Origin: Paraburkholderia dinghuensis
GTDB lineage: Bacteria; Pseudomonadota; Gammaproteobacteria; Burkholderiales; Burkholderiaceae
Direction of reading: 5' to 3'
DNA length: 63,592 nt
NCBI RefSeq assembly: GCF_003837865.1
Contig: NZ_RQIS01000026.1
Coordinates: 1-63,592 of the forward strand
Part shown: positions 9,287 through 18,050 of the stretch, piece after piece
Layout of the letters: every line of letters begins with the position of its first letter
How positions within the stretch are numbered: the first letter of the stretch is position 1
Program-made: the position numbers and the translations under genes
Notes under the pieces: generated by a model
What the model was told of the DNA's origin: nothing
The model's database searches: none
Seen by the model: only the letters and a program-made list of their open reading frames with translations

Positions 9287-10513
9287 TCAAGCGGCGCGCA
9301 AAAGTCCCTGCTGATGCAGCCCGGCAATGCGAATCGCGTCACGCGCGATCATCGCTTCCTCGTCCGTCGGGATGACCCACGCCTGGGTGTGTGAGCCGCG
9401 GTCGATTCGCCCGCATGCGCCACCCACCATCCGGCGATTCGTCTGGGCGTGCAGGACGAAAGAGAAGGCGCGAAGGCGGTTGAGCACCATCTCCCTCAAG
9501 CGCGCCGAATTCTCGCCAATGCCACCGGTGAAGATGACGCCGTCGAAGCGGGTCAGCGATGTCGCGAGCGCACCGATATAGCGCACGACGCGGTGAGTAA
9601 ATACATCGAGGGCGAGCTCCGCGCTCTGATCGCCAAAATCGGCTGCATCCTCGAGCGTCCTGAAGTCGCTCGACAGTTCAGAGATGCCGAGCAATCCCGA
9701 GTCGCGATTCAAGAGGGCTTCGACACCTGCGAGGTTCAACTGCGCGACACGCCCGATCTGCGCTGCAGCGCCGATGTCCAGATCGCCCGAGCGCGTGCCC
9801 ATGACGAGGCCCTCGAGCGGGGTGAACCCCATCGTCGTATCGCAGCTTTTGCCGTTACGCACCGCGCAGGCCGAAGCGCCGTTGCCGAGGTGGACAATCA
9901 CCAGTCCGTGATCGTCAGGGTCGAGGCCAAGCAGTTCGACGGCCCGCTCCGAAACATAGCGGAAGGACGTGCCGTGAAAACCGTAGCGGCGGATTCCGTG
10001 ATCGCGATAGAAGCGCTGGGGAATCGCGTAGGTGAACGCTTCGACGGGCATGGTCTGATGAAACGCCGTATCGAAGACCGCGACCTGCGGTATCGACGGA
10101 AGGAGTTCGCTGCAGGCACGAATGCCGAGCAGATTCGCCGCGTTGTGCAAGGGCGCGAAATCAGTGCACGCCTCGATATTGCGAATGACTTCGGGCGTGA
10201 TGCGAGCTGATTCGGTGAAGCGCTCGCCGCCGTGCACGACACGGTGACCGACTGCTCTCACGCGCTTGATCCAGCCGTTGCTTTTCACGAGCGAGAGGAT
10301 CGCGCGGAGCGCGTTCTGGTGTCCGGTGCTGGTGAGTTCTTCGGTGAATCTTTCACCGTTCTGCCGAACGATCAGCCGGGCCGGTCCAGACGTGCAGAGT
10401 GATTCGGCGATACCACTGAGCAGCGGGCTGCTGCCGTCAGCCGGCAGCAGCTTGAACTTCACCGACGACGATCCGCTGTTTACGACGAGCACAAGTGGTT
10501 GTTGGTCTGACAT
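9287..10513 (-). CDS. ackA: Acetate kinase
   Basis: A 408-residue ASKHA-fold kinase interconverting acetyl phosphate + ADP and acetate + ATP. It shows the phosphate-1 motif NSGSSSVKFKL near the N-terminus, HRVVHGG, HLGNGAS and FTGGIGENS. The frame is open for 86 codons upstream, but that stretch is low-complexity; ATG 10513 gives the standard start MSDQQPLVLVVNSGS. It sits between the OFA transporter and pflB in the fermentative operon. Confidence 0.95.
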   Translation of the reverse strand: MSDQQPLVLVVNSGSSSVKFKLLPADGSSPLLSGIAESLCTSGPARLIVRQNGERFTEELTSTGHQNALRAILSLVKSNGWIKRVRAVGHRVVHGGERFTESARITPEVIRNIEACTDFAPLHNAANLLGIRACSELLPSIPQVAVFDTAFHQTMPVEAFTYAIPQRFYRDHGIRRYGFHGTSFRYVSERAVELLGLDPDDHGLVIVHLGNGASACAVRNGKSCDTTMGFTPLEGLVMGTRSGDLDIGAAAQIGRVAQLNLAGVEALLNRDSGLLGISELSSDFRTLEDAADFGDQSAELALDVFTHRVVRYIGALATSLTRFDGVIFTGGIGENSARLREMVLNRLRAFSFVLHAQTNRRMVGGACGRIDRGSHTQAWVIPTDEEAMIARDAIRIAGLHQQGLLRAA

Positions 10514-10643
10514 GGTGGTACCCAGGAATTCAAAACGGTTCTTTGCCCAGGGCAGGCGAGGTGAGCGCCCCCGCAGTGAAGGCGCGGGGGCTGCACCTGG
10601 CTTGCACCTGAAAGGTGTTGTTACTTCCATCCTCGGTCGGGCG

Positions 10644-11849
10644 TTATGCCTGGCCGCCGGCAGCTTGCAGCGGAGCAGAGGCGGGCCGAGGGGGGCGGAT
10701 AAACAGCACGATCGAGAGAGACACGGCGCACAGGGCGATGATCGCGAAGAAGGTGCCTTGCAGACCGCCACCCAATATCCCGATGAGTGCGCCAGTCAGC
10801 GCGCTGAGACCGAAGCCCTGATAGACCAGGCCGTAGATCTGGGTGACATTCTTCACACCGAAGTAGTCGCCGACCATTGCCGGATAGACCGTCAGGCATC
10901 CACCGAAGCTGAAGGTGATCGCCGCCATGGAGACGAGGAAAATCGGCTTCGAAAGCGGAGCGAAGAGCAGGAGACACACGCCGCTCAGCATCAACACCAG
11001 TGCGAGAGCGATAGCAGGCTTGCGGCCGACGTGGTCGGACCCGGGGCCCAGGATCAACCGCCCGGCGATGTTGGCCAGCGCCATGATCGAGACTGCTTCC
11101 GCAGCTTCCGCGGCAGTGAGGTCGACGAGACGAATGCCGACGTCGGTTGCGATGCTGATGGAATAAAGACCGCCCATGCAGGTGGTGAACAGCATCACGA
11201 AGATAAGGTACGCCTGCGGCATGCGAAGGACTTCGCGCAGGCTATAGCCCGTCTTCGCGGGGGCACCGGCTGTGTCCTGCGGAGCGCTGGTGAGCAGCGG
11301 GGTAATGCCAATGAGCAAAACGGAAATCAGGATTCCCCAGAACGCGAACGCACTCGATACGCCGAATTCGTGGAGCAATGCGACGTTGACGTACTTGAAG
11401 ACAAAGCTGCCCAGTCCGTATGCGCTGATCGAAAGTCCGGAAATCAGGCCCTTGCGCTCCGGCATCCAGCGAATCATGTTGGAGAGCGTGAGCATGTAGC
11501 TGACACCGTTGGCAAAGCCGACCATGACGCCCGCGGTCAGATACAGTTGCCAGAGGGAGCTGACACGGGAGGCGAGAAACAACCCGGCGACGAGCAGGAT
11601 GGCTGAGCCGATAACCGTTTTCCGGATGCCGAACTTGCGCTCAAGCGGGCCGGAAGCAGACGCCCCGAGCGCGAGAAAAACGGTAGTGAAGGCGAAGGTG
11701 AGTGCGACCTTGCCGAGCGGCCAGCCGAACTGGGTGACCAAAGGCTGGTTAAAGAGACTCCATGTATAAATGGAGCCAAGCACGAGTTGCGCGACAAGCG
11801 TGCCGAGCAGGACGACCCATGGCCGTTTGGAGTTAGAGATCTGATTCAT
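10644..11849 (-). CDS. MFS transporter of the oxalate/formate antiporter (OFA) family
   Basis: A 401-residue, 12-helix major facilitator. Features are LVLGSIYTWSLFNQPL in helix 1, the loop GPLERKFGIRKT and a matching second half. OFA members move oxalate, formate, lactate or similar small acids. As the first gene of a run leading to ackA-pflB-pflA-pta, its most likely job is formate or pyruvate/lactate exchange during mixed-acid metabolism; this is inferred from context. ATG 11849 has GGAAAC upstream and was preferred over ATG 11867. The operon promoter should lie between 11850 and about 12200. Confidence 0.85.
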   Translation of the reverse strand: MNQISNSKRPWVVLLGTLVAQLVLGSIYTWSLFNQPLVTQFGWPLGKVALTFAFTTVFLALGASASGPLERKFGIRKTVIGSAILLVAGLFLASRVSSLWQLYLTAGVMVGFANGVSYMLTLSNMIRWMPERKGLISGLSISAYGLGSFVFKYVNVALLHEFGVSSAFAFWGILISVLLIGITPLLTSAPQDTAGAPAKTGYSLREVLRMPQAYLIFVMLFTTCMGGLYSISIATDVGIRLVDLTAAEAAEAVSIMALANIAGRLILGPGSDHVGRKPAIALALVLMLSGVCLLLFAPLSKPIFLVSMAAITFSFGGCLTVYPAMVGDYFGVKNVTQIYGLVYQGFGLSALTGALIGILGGGLQGTFFAIIALCAVSLSIVLFIRPPRPASAPLQAAGGQA

Positions 11850-12205
11850 GAAGTTTCCGTTCTTCACTGAAGGCGAGTGATAGCGTTCTTGCAGTGCATG
11901 AGCTGGACAAGCGCGTGGCGTTAGCGAGTAAAATTTTCTTTGAACAATGCATAGGTATCCTTAATACAAATGTTTCGACTGCGCCCTTGATAGACATTCG
12001 CGCCGACACACGGACTCGCGCCGGCGGAATTCGCCGGATTCGCTGCTTTTGTCCTTGGCAAAGGCTCGGTGAGATAGCGGCCGTATCTGCCAAATCCGAC
12101 TGCTACCTCGTTGCTGCTGCAAAACGGAAAATGCGGGTACGGATCTGGTAGTGACTCGCTTCGGCGTGAAGCGTCATTCAGATCGCGTTATGTGGCGACG
12201 CACCG

Positions 12206-12223
12206 TAGTTGATAAATCAACTA
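12206..12223. promoter_or_regulatory. MarR-type palindromic operator candidate
   Basis: TAGTTGATAAATCAACTA is an inverted repeat with perfect 8-base arms and a 2-base spacer, the size and TTGAnnnTCAA style of many MarR-family operators. It lies 14 bases before an AAGGA Shine-Dalgarno and a 40-codon frame on the plus strand. It is about 770 bases from the end of the local MarR gene. The TTGAT/ATCAA halves are only two bases apart, which excludes a standard FNR site (four). Confidence 0.5.
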
Positions 12224-12247
12224 TAGGCTTGTCTGTAAGGAATTTGT

Positions 12248-12370
12248 ATGTGTCACCGCGTCGCAATCTCTTATTTGGCAGCGACAAGTTCGCGGTTGTT
12301 ACCGGAAGCGTCAATTGATGGGCGAATGATCCGTGATACTGAACGCGTCCTTGTGCGGAAAGTTAGCTAA
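12248..12370 (+). pseudogene. Short 40-codon frame behind the palindrome; possible gene remnant
   Basis: ATG 12248 is preceded by AAGGA (12237-12241) and encodes MCHRVAISYLAATSSRLLPE and 20 more residues before TAA. The operator-like palindrome plus a good ribosome site suggests that a MarR-controlled gene once began here and was truncated. The protein was not recognised. It could equally be a chance frame or a real small peptide. Confidence 0.25.
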
Positions 12371-12996
12371 CCAGAATTCAGGCGAGGCAGCCTTTTCCGT
12401 CGATGTGCGCTGGCGGGAAGCCTCCGCCCGGCTTCGCTGACCCGGAACACCGGCGCCGGACATGAACGACCGCTCGCTCAAGCGCAAGTCCGCTTGCCTG
12501 TGCGCGACGCGTTGTCGCGAGCATCGGCGGTGCGGCAACAGCTGTTTTGGTCACTCACGGAGCGTGCCGAGCCACGAACAGCCATGCGGGATCGGAAAAA
12601 TGGGTGCCGCGATCGCATTTGCGTTTTCGCGTTGCGCGGAAACCGGAGCTTCTCTCCAGGCGTTCTCACGTCCGAACAAGCACGTTCTGGCTGGTAGTGA
12701 CCCGAAATCGATACGCGCGCGATTCGGCGATCAACGAGGGAAAGAGCGTCCCGACCCTGCGAACGCTTTGATGGGGTGAGCGAGTCGTCGAGCGCAAGAA
12801 CGAGGTCGTCACGACACTCGGGAGATCAACGGCGGCCGGCAGGGGAGCAGCGCCCCATGGCTGAACCTGGGACGCAAATCAGATTCTGAGGTGGTCGAGG
12901 ACGCGGGGCGAGCGGCTGGAGAAGGTAAGCCCCGAAACGCCGATACACGAGCCACCGAACGGTACGACGATGGCTCGCGCATTCGCGGCACACGCG

Positions 12997-13449
12997 TCAG
13001 ACGCTTTCCCAGCCGGAGGCGGTTAGCACCTTGTCCAGAAGATAGCGTAACGTCGCAACTTCTGAGTCATCGAGGCAGCTGTACAGGTCCTGGTCGCGAA
13101 TCTTCATCGTCGGCCCGACTTTCCTGAAGACTTTCTTGCCCGAGGCGGTCAGCGAGATGATCACACTGCGACCATCCTGACGATTGCTTCCGCTCGCGAC
13201 CATCTCCCTGGAAAGGAGGGCCTCGACTGTACGGCTCGCCTGACCTTTATCGAGGTTGGCTCGCCGCGATATATCCATGAGGGTCTGCGGGCCGAACGTG
13301 CCGATGACGGCGATCACATTCGCCTCCGGATAAGGCAGACCCAGCTGCTCGCGAGCCAATTCGCTGCTCTTGCGATCAGCGATTCTGTTCAGCGCTTTCA
13401 GACGGTACGTCAGAGACTGGGTGGGCGACTCAGGGTGTTCCATAGGCAT
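12997..13449 (-). CDS. MarR family transcriptional regulator
   Basis: A 150-residue winged-helix regulator. The recognition region LMDISRRANLDKGQASRTVEALLSR spans about residues 56-80, followed by the wing with the family motif DGRSVIISLTASG (about 92-104). MarR proteins bind palindromes as dimers and usually respond to phenolic or oxidative ligands. Both neighbours are on other strands or far away, so its target is unclear; the palindrome at 12206-12223 is a candidate. ATG 13443 is an equally possible start. No strong Shine-Dalgarno is visible. Confidence 0.9.
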   Translation of the reverse strand: MPMEHPESPTQSLTYRLKALNRIADRKSSELAREQLGLPYPEANVIAVIGTFGPQTLMDISRRANLDKGQASRTVEALLSREMVASGSNRQDGRSVIISLTASGKKVFRKVGPTMKIRDQDLYSCLDDSEVATLRYLLDKVLTASGWESV

Positions 13450-13694
13450 CGCTCGGAAAATTTAAGGTGCTGTTACGGTTCCAGGATGCTATGTTGGACG
13501 GACCATGGCGGGAGGTCAACGTTGCCGTAAAACGGCGGGCCTTGAAAACGTGATCCAGGGAAAGGTCTGCAACGATTCGACGAGCGTCCGGCAAGAGTCC
13601 TCACAGGCTACCGCCGATGATAGACGTTGGATCCTGGCCGCCGGGACGCTTCCGCGCTCGCCGGAGGCCGGACTCCTCACCCAGGAGGGGGCAC

Positions 13695-14228
13695 ATGACG
13701 ATTCCCGACACGCGGGCCAAAATCGTCGATTCGGGCACCTGGCGCTTCCGTGCCGGCATCGGCGTCTTCGTGCTGGCCTACGCGGCCTGGGTGCTCGTCC
13801 CTCTCGCAGCCCTTGCCGGCATATCTGCCGCTGGCATCGCGACGCTGACCGGCGCGATCGTGGTTGCCAACAAACTTATGCTGCTGGCCTGTGTCGCGGT
13901 CATGGGCAAGCCCGGATTCGAGCGGCTGAAGGTTCACCTGTTGCGCCACTTCAGGCCGCTTTTCCCCGCCGATACCGTGGGGCCGGTGCGCTACGCCATC
14001 GGCCTCGTGATGTTCTGCCTGCCTCTGGTGTCAGGCATGCTAGAGCCCTACGTGGATGCGATCTGGCCCGGGCTGCTGCCACATCGGTGGGAGGTGCAGT
14101 TGCTTGGCGACCTGATGCTGGTTGCCAGCTTCCTGGTGCTCGGCGGCGATTTCTGGAACAAGTTTCGAGCGCTGTTCATCCGTTCCGCGAGAGTGGTGGA
14201 TGACGGCGAATCCCGGTCTCGCGGATGA
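13695..14228 (+). CDS. Small integral membrane protein, transporter-suffix type
   Basis: A protein of about 177 residues with four predicted membrane helices (about residues 18-42, 44-66, 92-112, 125-150). It has the pattern RYAIGLVMFCLPLVSGMLEPY seen in proteins annotated as transporter suffix domain-containing. ATG 13695 (MTIPDTRAK) follows AGGAGGGGG, a very strong ribosome site, and was chosen over ATG 13617. Function is unknown. Family assignment is by resemblance and moderately sure. Confidence 0.7.
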   Translation: MTIPDTRAKIVDSGTWRFRAGIGVFVLAYAAWVLVPLAALAGISAAGIATLTGAIVVANKLMLLACVAVMGKPGFERLKVHLLRHFRPLFPADTVGPVRYAIGLVMFCLPLVSGMLEPYVDAIWPGLLPHRWEVQLLGDLMLVASFLVLGGDFWNKFRALFIRSARVVDDGESRSRG

Positions 14229-14259
14229 CCCAAACTGCTGATTGACGGCAACCTGCGTC

Positions 14260-14530
14260 GCCTGAGCCCTTTCGACCGCTGCTGCGAACGATCGCTTCTG
14301 GGTCACCGGCTGGAATTTCGTTGCCGAGGTGACCCTCGCGTTTCTCGCGCTTCTCGCGCTCGGACGAATGCCATCGGCGCCTTTCCGGATATCGATGTTA
14401 AATACTGCTAACGAGTTTGCGAGGCAGGTGCCGTGAATGTCGATCTTTCCGGGCATCGCGATCGTCCTGACGGTGCTCCCTGGATTGATGGAGCGGAAGC
14501 GGCGGGGTGTGCGCGCGAGTGGGGTGTAAA
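14260..14530 (+). pseudogene. Decayed remnant of a peptide-type ABC transporter permease (DppC/OppC-like)
   Basis: No intact frame exists, but pieces of the C-terminal end of DppC-type permeases can be read in order across frames. First is a segment reading AEVTLAFLALLALG (compare EAALSFLGLG), then PS.....SMLNTANEFARQVP (compare PSWGxMLxxA), and then MSIFPGIAIVLTVL from 14437 (compare SIFPGLAIVLTVLAFNLLGD). A stop (TGA at 14434-14436) sits where the family has Trp. This reads as a gene broken by small indels. The ligand is unknown, and no other transporter parts remain nearby. Confidence 0.4.
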
Positions 14531-14856
14531 TATTGGGCATGGCGGAACGGGACAGCGAAACGCAACATGCGCGAGCGCGCGGAAGAAGGGGGATCGTCAC
14601 GCCCGGGTACGACAGGTCGAAAAAAGGGTAAGCGTGGGCGCGGCATCACGGCGTGCGCTGGCTCATCGTCCGCAGCCACTTGCCGGGTGCGGTGTCGCGC
14701 CTTCGGGTGCGCCACGCAGCCGACCGTATTGCCCGCACCGGCAACATGGCTATTCCCTCATGGATAGTCCCTATGCAGCCGGGCGTCCCGCATGCCGTTA
14801 TCGGTAACGATGCGCGCTCTTGCGCGCCGGCCCACTCGCTACGCTACGGACACGCC
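14531..14856. other. Intergenic region upstream of the chemoreceptor gene
   Basis: About 330 bases with no protein-like frame. The in-frame extension upstream of the chemoreceptor start (from 14653) lacks the features of the family and was not accepted as coding. No clear promoter or hairpin was picked out. Confidence 0.4.
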
Positions 14857-16419
14857 ATGCTAAAGAACGTCACTATCCGCGGTGGACTTACCTTTGTTAT
14901 CGGCAGCTTCATCGCGTTCCTGTTGATCATGATCGGGGTGGCCTACGGTTCGTTGAAGCTGACGAACGACAGCCTCACTGAAATCCGTGCAGGTGCGCAG
15001 TCGCTCGTTGCACTCAAGACGAGTTCGGAGAAGTTGCTGCAGGTGCGTCTCGCGCTTGGCGGCTATGAGACGCTCTTCAACGTCGGCAAGGCCACGCCGC
15101 AGATGCTCGATCAAGCCCATCACGTGCTCGCCGATTCGAACGATCAGTTCCGCAGCTACAGCGCGGGCCCGTTTGCCGGCGACGAAGCCCGGCTCGTGCA
15201 GGCGGTTGCGCAGACGCGCGCGGCGCTCGTCGATCAGGCGCTGGAGCCGGAGTACAAGGCACTGGTCGACGATGATTTCAGCACCTTCCGCACGATCCAG
15301 GGTGAAACCGCCAATCGTTACTACGCCGACTACGCCAAGGCGATCGACGCGCTCGAACAATGGCACGTCACGCAAGAGCAGCGCGAGGCCGACACCGCAG
15401 CGCAACGCTTCAACGTCTCGGTCATCGTGTTTGGTGTGATCGGCGTCGTGGGCATCGCACTTGGGCTCATTGCGCGCGCGGGTCTCTCGACGGCCGTCAT
15501 CAAGCCTGTGAATCAGATGATCCGTCACTTCCAGCGCATCGCGGCAGGCGATCTGGGCGTGGACGTGCGCGTGCGCTCGACCAACGAGATGGGCCAGTTG
15601 CTCGGCGCGCTCATGCAGATGCGCGACGGGCTGACGGGTACCGTTTCGCGCGTGCGCGGCAGCACGCAGGAGATCGCGCTTGGCGCGAACCAGATCTCGG
15701 CGGGCAACGCCGACCTGTCCAGCCGCACGTCGCAGCAGGCCGCCGCGCTCCAGGAGACGGCGGCGAGTCTCCATGAATTGTCGGGCACGGTGCGCCAGAA
15801 CACGGCGAGCGCGAAAGAGGCGAGCGGTCTTGCGCAGGGCGCGCTCGACACGGTCTCGCACGGCGCGGACGTCGTTGCGCGCGTGAACGTGACGATGAAC
15901 GAGATCTCGGCGTCGTCGCGCAAGGTGGAGGAGATCACCGGCATCATCGAGGGCATCGCGTTCCAGACCAACATTCTCGCGCTCAATGCGGCCGTCGAAG
16001 CGGCGCGCGCGGGCGAGCAGGGACGCGGCTTCGCCGTGGTCGCGAGCGAAGTGCGCAGCCTCGCTCAGCGCTCGGGGACTGCGGCCAAGGAAATCAAGGA
16101 ACTGATCTCCGCTTCCGTCGCGACGGTTGGATCGGGCGCGCGGCTCGTCGAAGACGCGCGCGACACGATGGACGCCGCGCGTACCGCCGTCTCGCACGTG
16201 AACGACATCATGCGCGAGATTGAAGCGGCGACGCTCGAACAGAGCGACGGCATCGAGCAGGTCAATCACGCGATCGCGCAGATCGACGAAGCCACGCAGC
16301 GTAACGCGGCGCTTGTGGAAGAGGTGGCGGCGTCGGCGCAGTCGCTCGAGTCACAGGCGGAAGTGCTGCGCGATGCGGTGGCCGTGTTCAAGGTGAGCGA
16401 CGGTGCGCGGAGCCGGTGA
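14857..16419 (+). CDS. Methyl-accepting chemotaxis protein
   Basis: A 520-residue Tar-like transducer. It has a first membrane helix at about residues 10-32, a periplasmic ligand domain (about 35-190), a second helix (about 190-212), a HAMP linker (KPVNQMIRHFQRIAAGDLGV) and a cytoplasmic signalling domain with the hairpin GIAFQTNILALNAAVEAAR. It has no C-terminal NWETF-type CheR tether. ATG 14857 (MLKNVTIRGG) gives the expected N-terminus. The ligand cannot be told from sequence. Confidence 0.93.
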   Translation: MLKNVTIRGGLTFVIGSFIAFLLIMIGVAYGSLKLTNDSLTEIRAGAQSLVALKTSSEKLLQVRLALGGYETLFNVGKATPQMLDQAHHVLADSNDQFRSYSAGPFAGDEARLVQAVAQTRAALVDQALEPEYKALVDDDFSTFRTIQGETANRYYADYAKAIDALEQWHVTQEQREADTAAQRFNVSVIVFGVIGVVGIALGLIARAGLSTAVIKPVNQMIRHFQRIAAGDLGVDVRVRSTNEMGQLLGALMQMRDGLTGTVSRVRGSTQEIALGANQISAGNADLSSRTSQQAAALQETAASLHELSGTVRQNTASAKEASGLAQGALDTVSHGADVVARVNVTMNEISASSRKVEEITGIIEGIAFQTNILALNAAVEAARAGEQGRGFAVVASEVRSLAQRSGTAAKEIKELISASVATVGSGARLVEDARDTMDAARTAVSHVNDIMREIEAATLEQSDGIEQVNHAIAQIDEATQRNAALVEEVAASAQSLESQAEVLRDAVAVFKVSDGARSR

Positions 16420-16476
16420 CGTTCAAGGCGCGCGGCGGCCTGAGCGGAAATGAAGGATTTGCTCTGGCATCCGAAC

Positions 16477-16504
16477 AATACGGCGCTCGACTGAGCGCCG
16501 TATT
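16477..16504 (+). terminator. Hairpin after the chemoreceptor gene
   Basis: Perfect 11-base arms (AATACGGCGCT and its complement) with a 6-base loop start 57 bases after the stop codon. There is no T-run after it, so it may be a terminator or a 3'-end stabilising stem. Confidence 0.55.
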
Positions 16505-16549
16505 GCCGACACCTGAACACAGCAGCAGAAAAAGCGCCTGAATAAAGAA

Positions 16550-16581
16550 AATGACGCATTCCCGCGAGGGAGTGCGTCATT
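16550..16581 (-). terminator. Terminator of the tRNA-Val gene
   Basis: A 14-base stem with one wobble pair and a 4-base loop. On the minus strand it is followed by TTTCTTTATT. It lies about 80 bases beyond the tRNA 3' end, as expected for its transcription stop. Confidence 0.7.
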
Positions 16582-16662
16582 GTCGATGGTGCTGCTTTGT
16601 TCGTAGCTTATTTGCTACTTATTCGCTGCTTTGTGCGTTGCTTCATTCGTTGCTTCATTCGT

Positions 16663-16739
16663 TGGTAGGCTCGATTGGACTCGAACCAACGACCCCCACC
16701 ATGTCAAGGTGGTGCTCTAACCAGCTGAGCTACGAGCCT
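16663..16739 (-). tRNA. tRNA-Val (anticodon GAC)
   Basis: A full 77-base cloverleaf on the minus strand with CCA encoded. The acceptor stem is AGGCTCG/CGAGCCT, the D arm contains GCTCAGCTGGTTAGAGC, the anticodon stem CCACC/GGTGG encloses TTGACAT with anticodon GAC, and the T arm contains GGTTCGAGTCC. It is followed by a terminator at 16550-16581. No duplicated tRNA 3' end (att site) was noticed nearby. Confidence 0.97.
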
Positions 16740-16801
16740 GTCGAGGCGCGAATTATAGAGACACTCGTGTGCGCTTGCAAGCGCTTTTCGAGCATCGCCA
16801 T

Positions 16802-18037
16802 TCAGGCCGCTTCGCGCGCGAGGTCGCGCAGGTTGCGTGTCGCGTCGACGAGCACCTCGCGCGCTATGCGTGCGCGCTTGCCGATCAGCGCTTTGGCGCT
16901 GCGCATGTCACGTCCCTGATTCACCGTGATCGCACCCACCACGGCGCCATCGCCGTCGAGGCCGAAGAGCACGCACGGCGGCGCGGCGAGCGAGCCGCGC
17001 GCGAGCCATTCGGGCGCAGCCATGTCGCCCGCGAACTGGATGTTCAGGCCGCACTGGTCGGTCCAGAACCAGGGCGCGTCGGCGGATTCGGGCTCCGATT
17101 CGGGATCAAGCGCGAGCATCGCGCGTGCAGCCGTCACGGCCTGGCGGTTCGCGTTCTCCCAGGTTTCCTCGCGCACGGCGCGGCCGTTCGGGGCGCGGCG
17201 GCAGGCGGCGTCGCCGGCCGCGTAGATGTCGGGATGCGACGTGCGGCACTGCGCATCGACGACGATCCCGTTGTCGATGTCGAGCCCGGCCATGCGCGCG
17301 AGCGTCGTCTCCGGTTCGACGCCGATGCCGTAGATCACGGCATCGCCCGCGCAACGCGTGCCGTCCTGCAGCGTCAGCACGATTTCATCCCCTTCACGCG
17401 CGGCCGAAACGATCGGCACGCCAAGATGCAGCGAGACGCCGCGCGCGCGATGAACGTCGCAGAGGTGCTCGCTTAGCATGGGCGGCGAGCAGCGCATCAT
17501 CGCCCGCGGGGCCTGTTCGATCACCGTGGCCTCGGCGCCGAGATCGACCGCGCTCGATGCCAGTTCCAGGCCGATCACGCCCGCGCCGACCAGTAGCACG
17601 CGGCGTCCGGGTTTAAGCACAGCGTGCAGGCGGCGTGCGTCGTCGAGCGTGCGCAGCGTGTGGATGCCGTCGCCGAGCGCGTCGAGCATCGGCAGGCGGC
17701 GCACCCGTGCGCCGGTGGCGAGCAGGAGCTTGTCGAAGACGATCGTCGTGCCGTCCTGCAGCGCGAGGGTGCGCGCGTGCGGATCGAGTCCCACGACCGG
17801 CACGCCGAGACGCAGTTCGATCGACTGTTGCTGATAGAAGTCGTCGGCGTGGATCGCACAGCGCGCGGTATCCGGCTGCAACAGGACGTCCTTCGAGAGC
17901 GGCGGGCGCTCGTAGGGCGCGTGTGGTTCGTCGCCGATCAGCACGACGCGGCCCGTGTAACCCTGGCGGCGCAGTTCCGCCGCCGCGGTGGCGCCGGCCT
18001 GGCCCGCGCCGACGATGGCAATGGTCGATGCGCTCAT
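16802..18037 (-). CDS. hcaD: Ferredoxin reductase component of phenylpropionate dioxygenase
   Basis: A 411-residue FAD/NAD(P)H oxidoreductase of the BphA4/HcaD type. It has an FAD motif GAGQAGATAAAELRRQGY at residues 10-27, an NADH motif VGAGVIGLELASSAVDLGA near residue 150, and the C-terminal FAD signature IYAAGDAA. It passes electrons from NADH to the Rieske ferredoxin HcaC. It is the last gene of the hcaEFCBD operon and starts 13 bases after the hcaB stop. The length and gene order match E. coli hca. Confidence 0.9.
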   Translation of the reverse strand: MSASTIAIVGAGQAGATAAAELRRQGYTGRVVLIGDEPHAPYERPPLSKDVLLQPDTARCAIHADDFYQQQSIELRLGVPVVGLDPHARTLALQDGTTIVFDKLLLATGARVRRLPMLDALGDGIHTLRTLDDARRLHAVLKPGRRVLLVGAGVIGLELASSAVDLGAEATVIEQAPRAMMRCSPPMLSEHLCDVHRARGVSLHLGVPIVSAAREGDEIVLTLQDGTRCAGDAVIYGIGVEPETTLARMAGLDIDNGIVVDAQCRTSHPDIYAAGDAACRRAPNGRAVREETWENANRQAVTAARAMLALDPESEPESADAPWFWTDQCGLNIQFAGDMAAPEWLARGSLAAPPCVLFGLDGDGAVVGAITVNQGRDMRSAKALIGKRARIAREVLVDATRNLRDLAREAA

Positions 18038-18050
18038 CGTGCGTGCTCCA

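Larger units (their letters stand above)
11850..12996. other. 1.1-kb gene-poor region between the OFA gene and the MarR gene
   Basis: No convincing long gene is present; open frames here have Arg/Ser-rich, shadow-like compositions. The left part (11850-12200) is more AT-rich and should carry the promoter of the fermentative operon. It contains only an isolated FNR-like half site (TTGAT at 11988). An 18-base palindrome (12206-12223) and a 40-codon frame (12248-12370) are described separately. Beyond 12371 nothing was recognised; it may be old, decayed coding DNA. Confidence 0.5.

Noticed and set aside
12206..12223. FNR box for the fermentative operon
   Set aside because: The TTGAT and ATCAA halves are two bases apart instead of four, and the site is over 350 bases from the OFA gene.
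12462..12779. Possible small genes in the 12.4-12.9 kb gap
   Set aside because: Several overlapping frames exist, but none has a ribosome site with protein-like composition or a recognisable motif.
14860..16269. 469-codon minus-strand frame opposite the chemoreceptor
   Set aside because: Arg/His-rich composition with no domain; the plus strand encodes a complete chemoreceptor.
16663..16739. Genomic island attachment at tRNA-Val
   Set aside because: No integrase and no repeat of the tRNA 3' end were seen nearby; both flanks are ordinary or catabolic genes.
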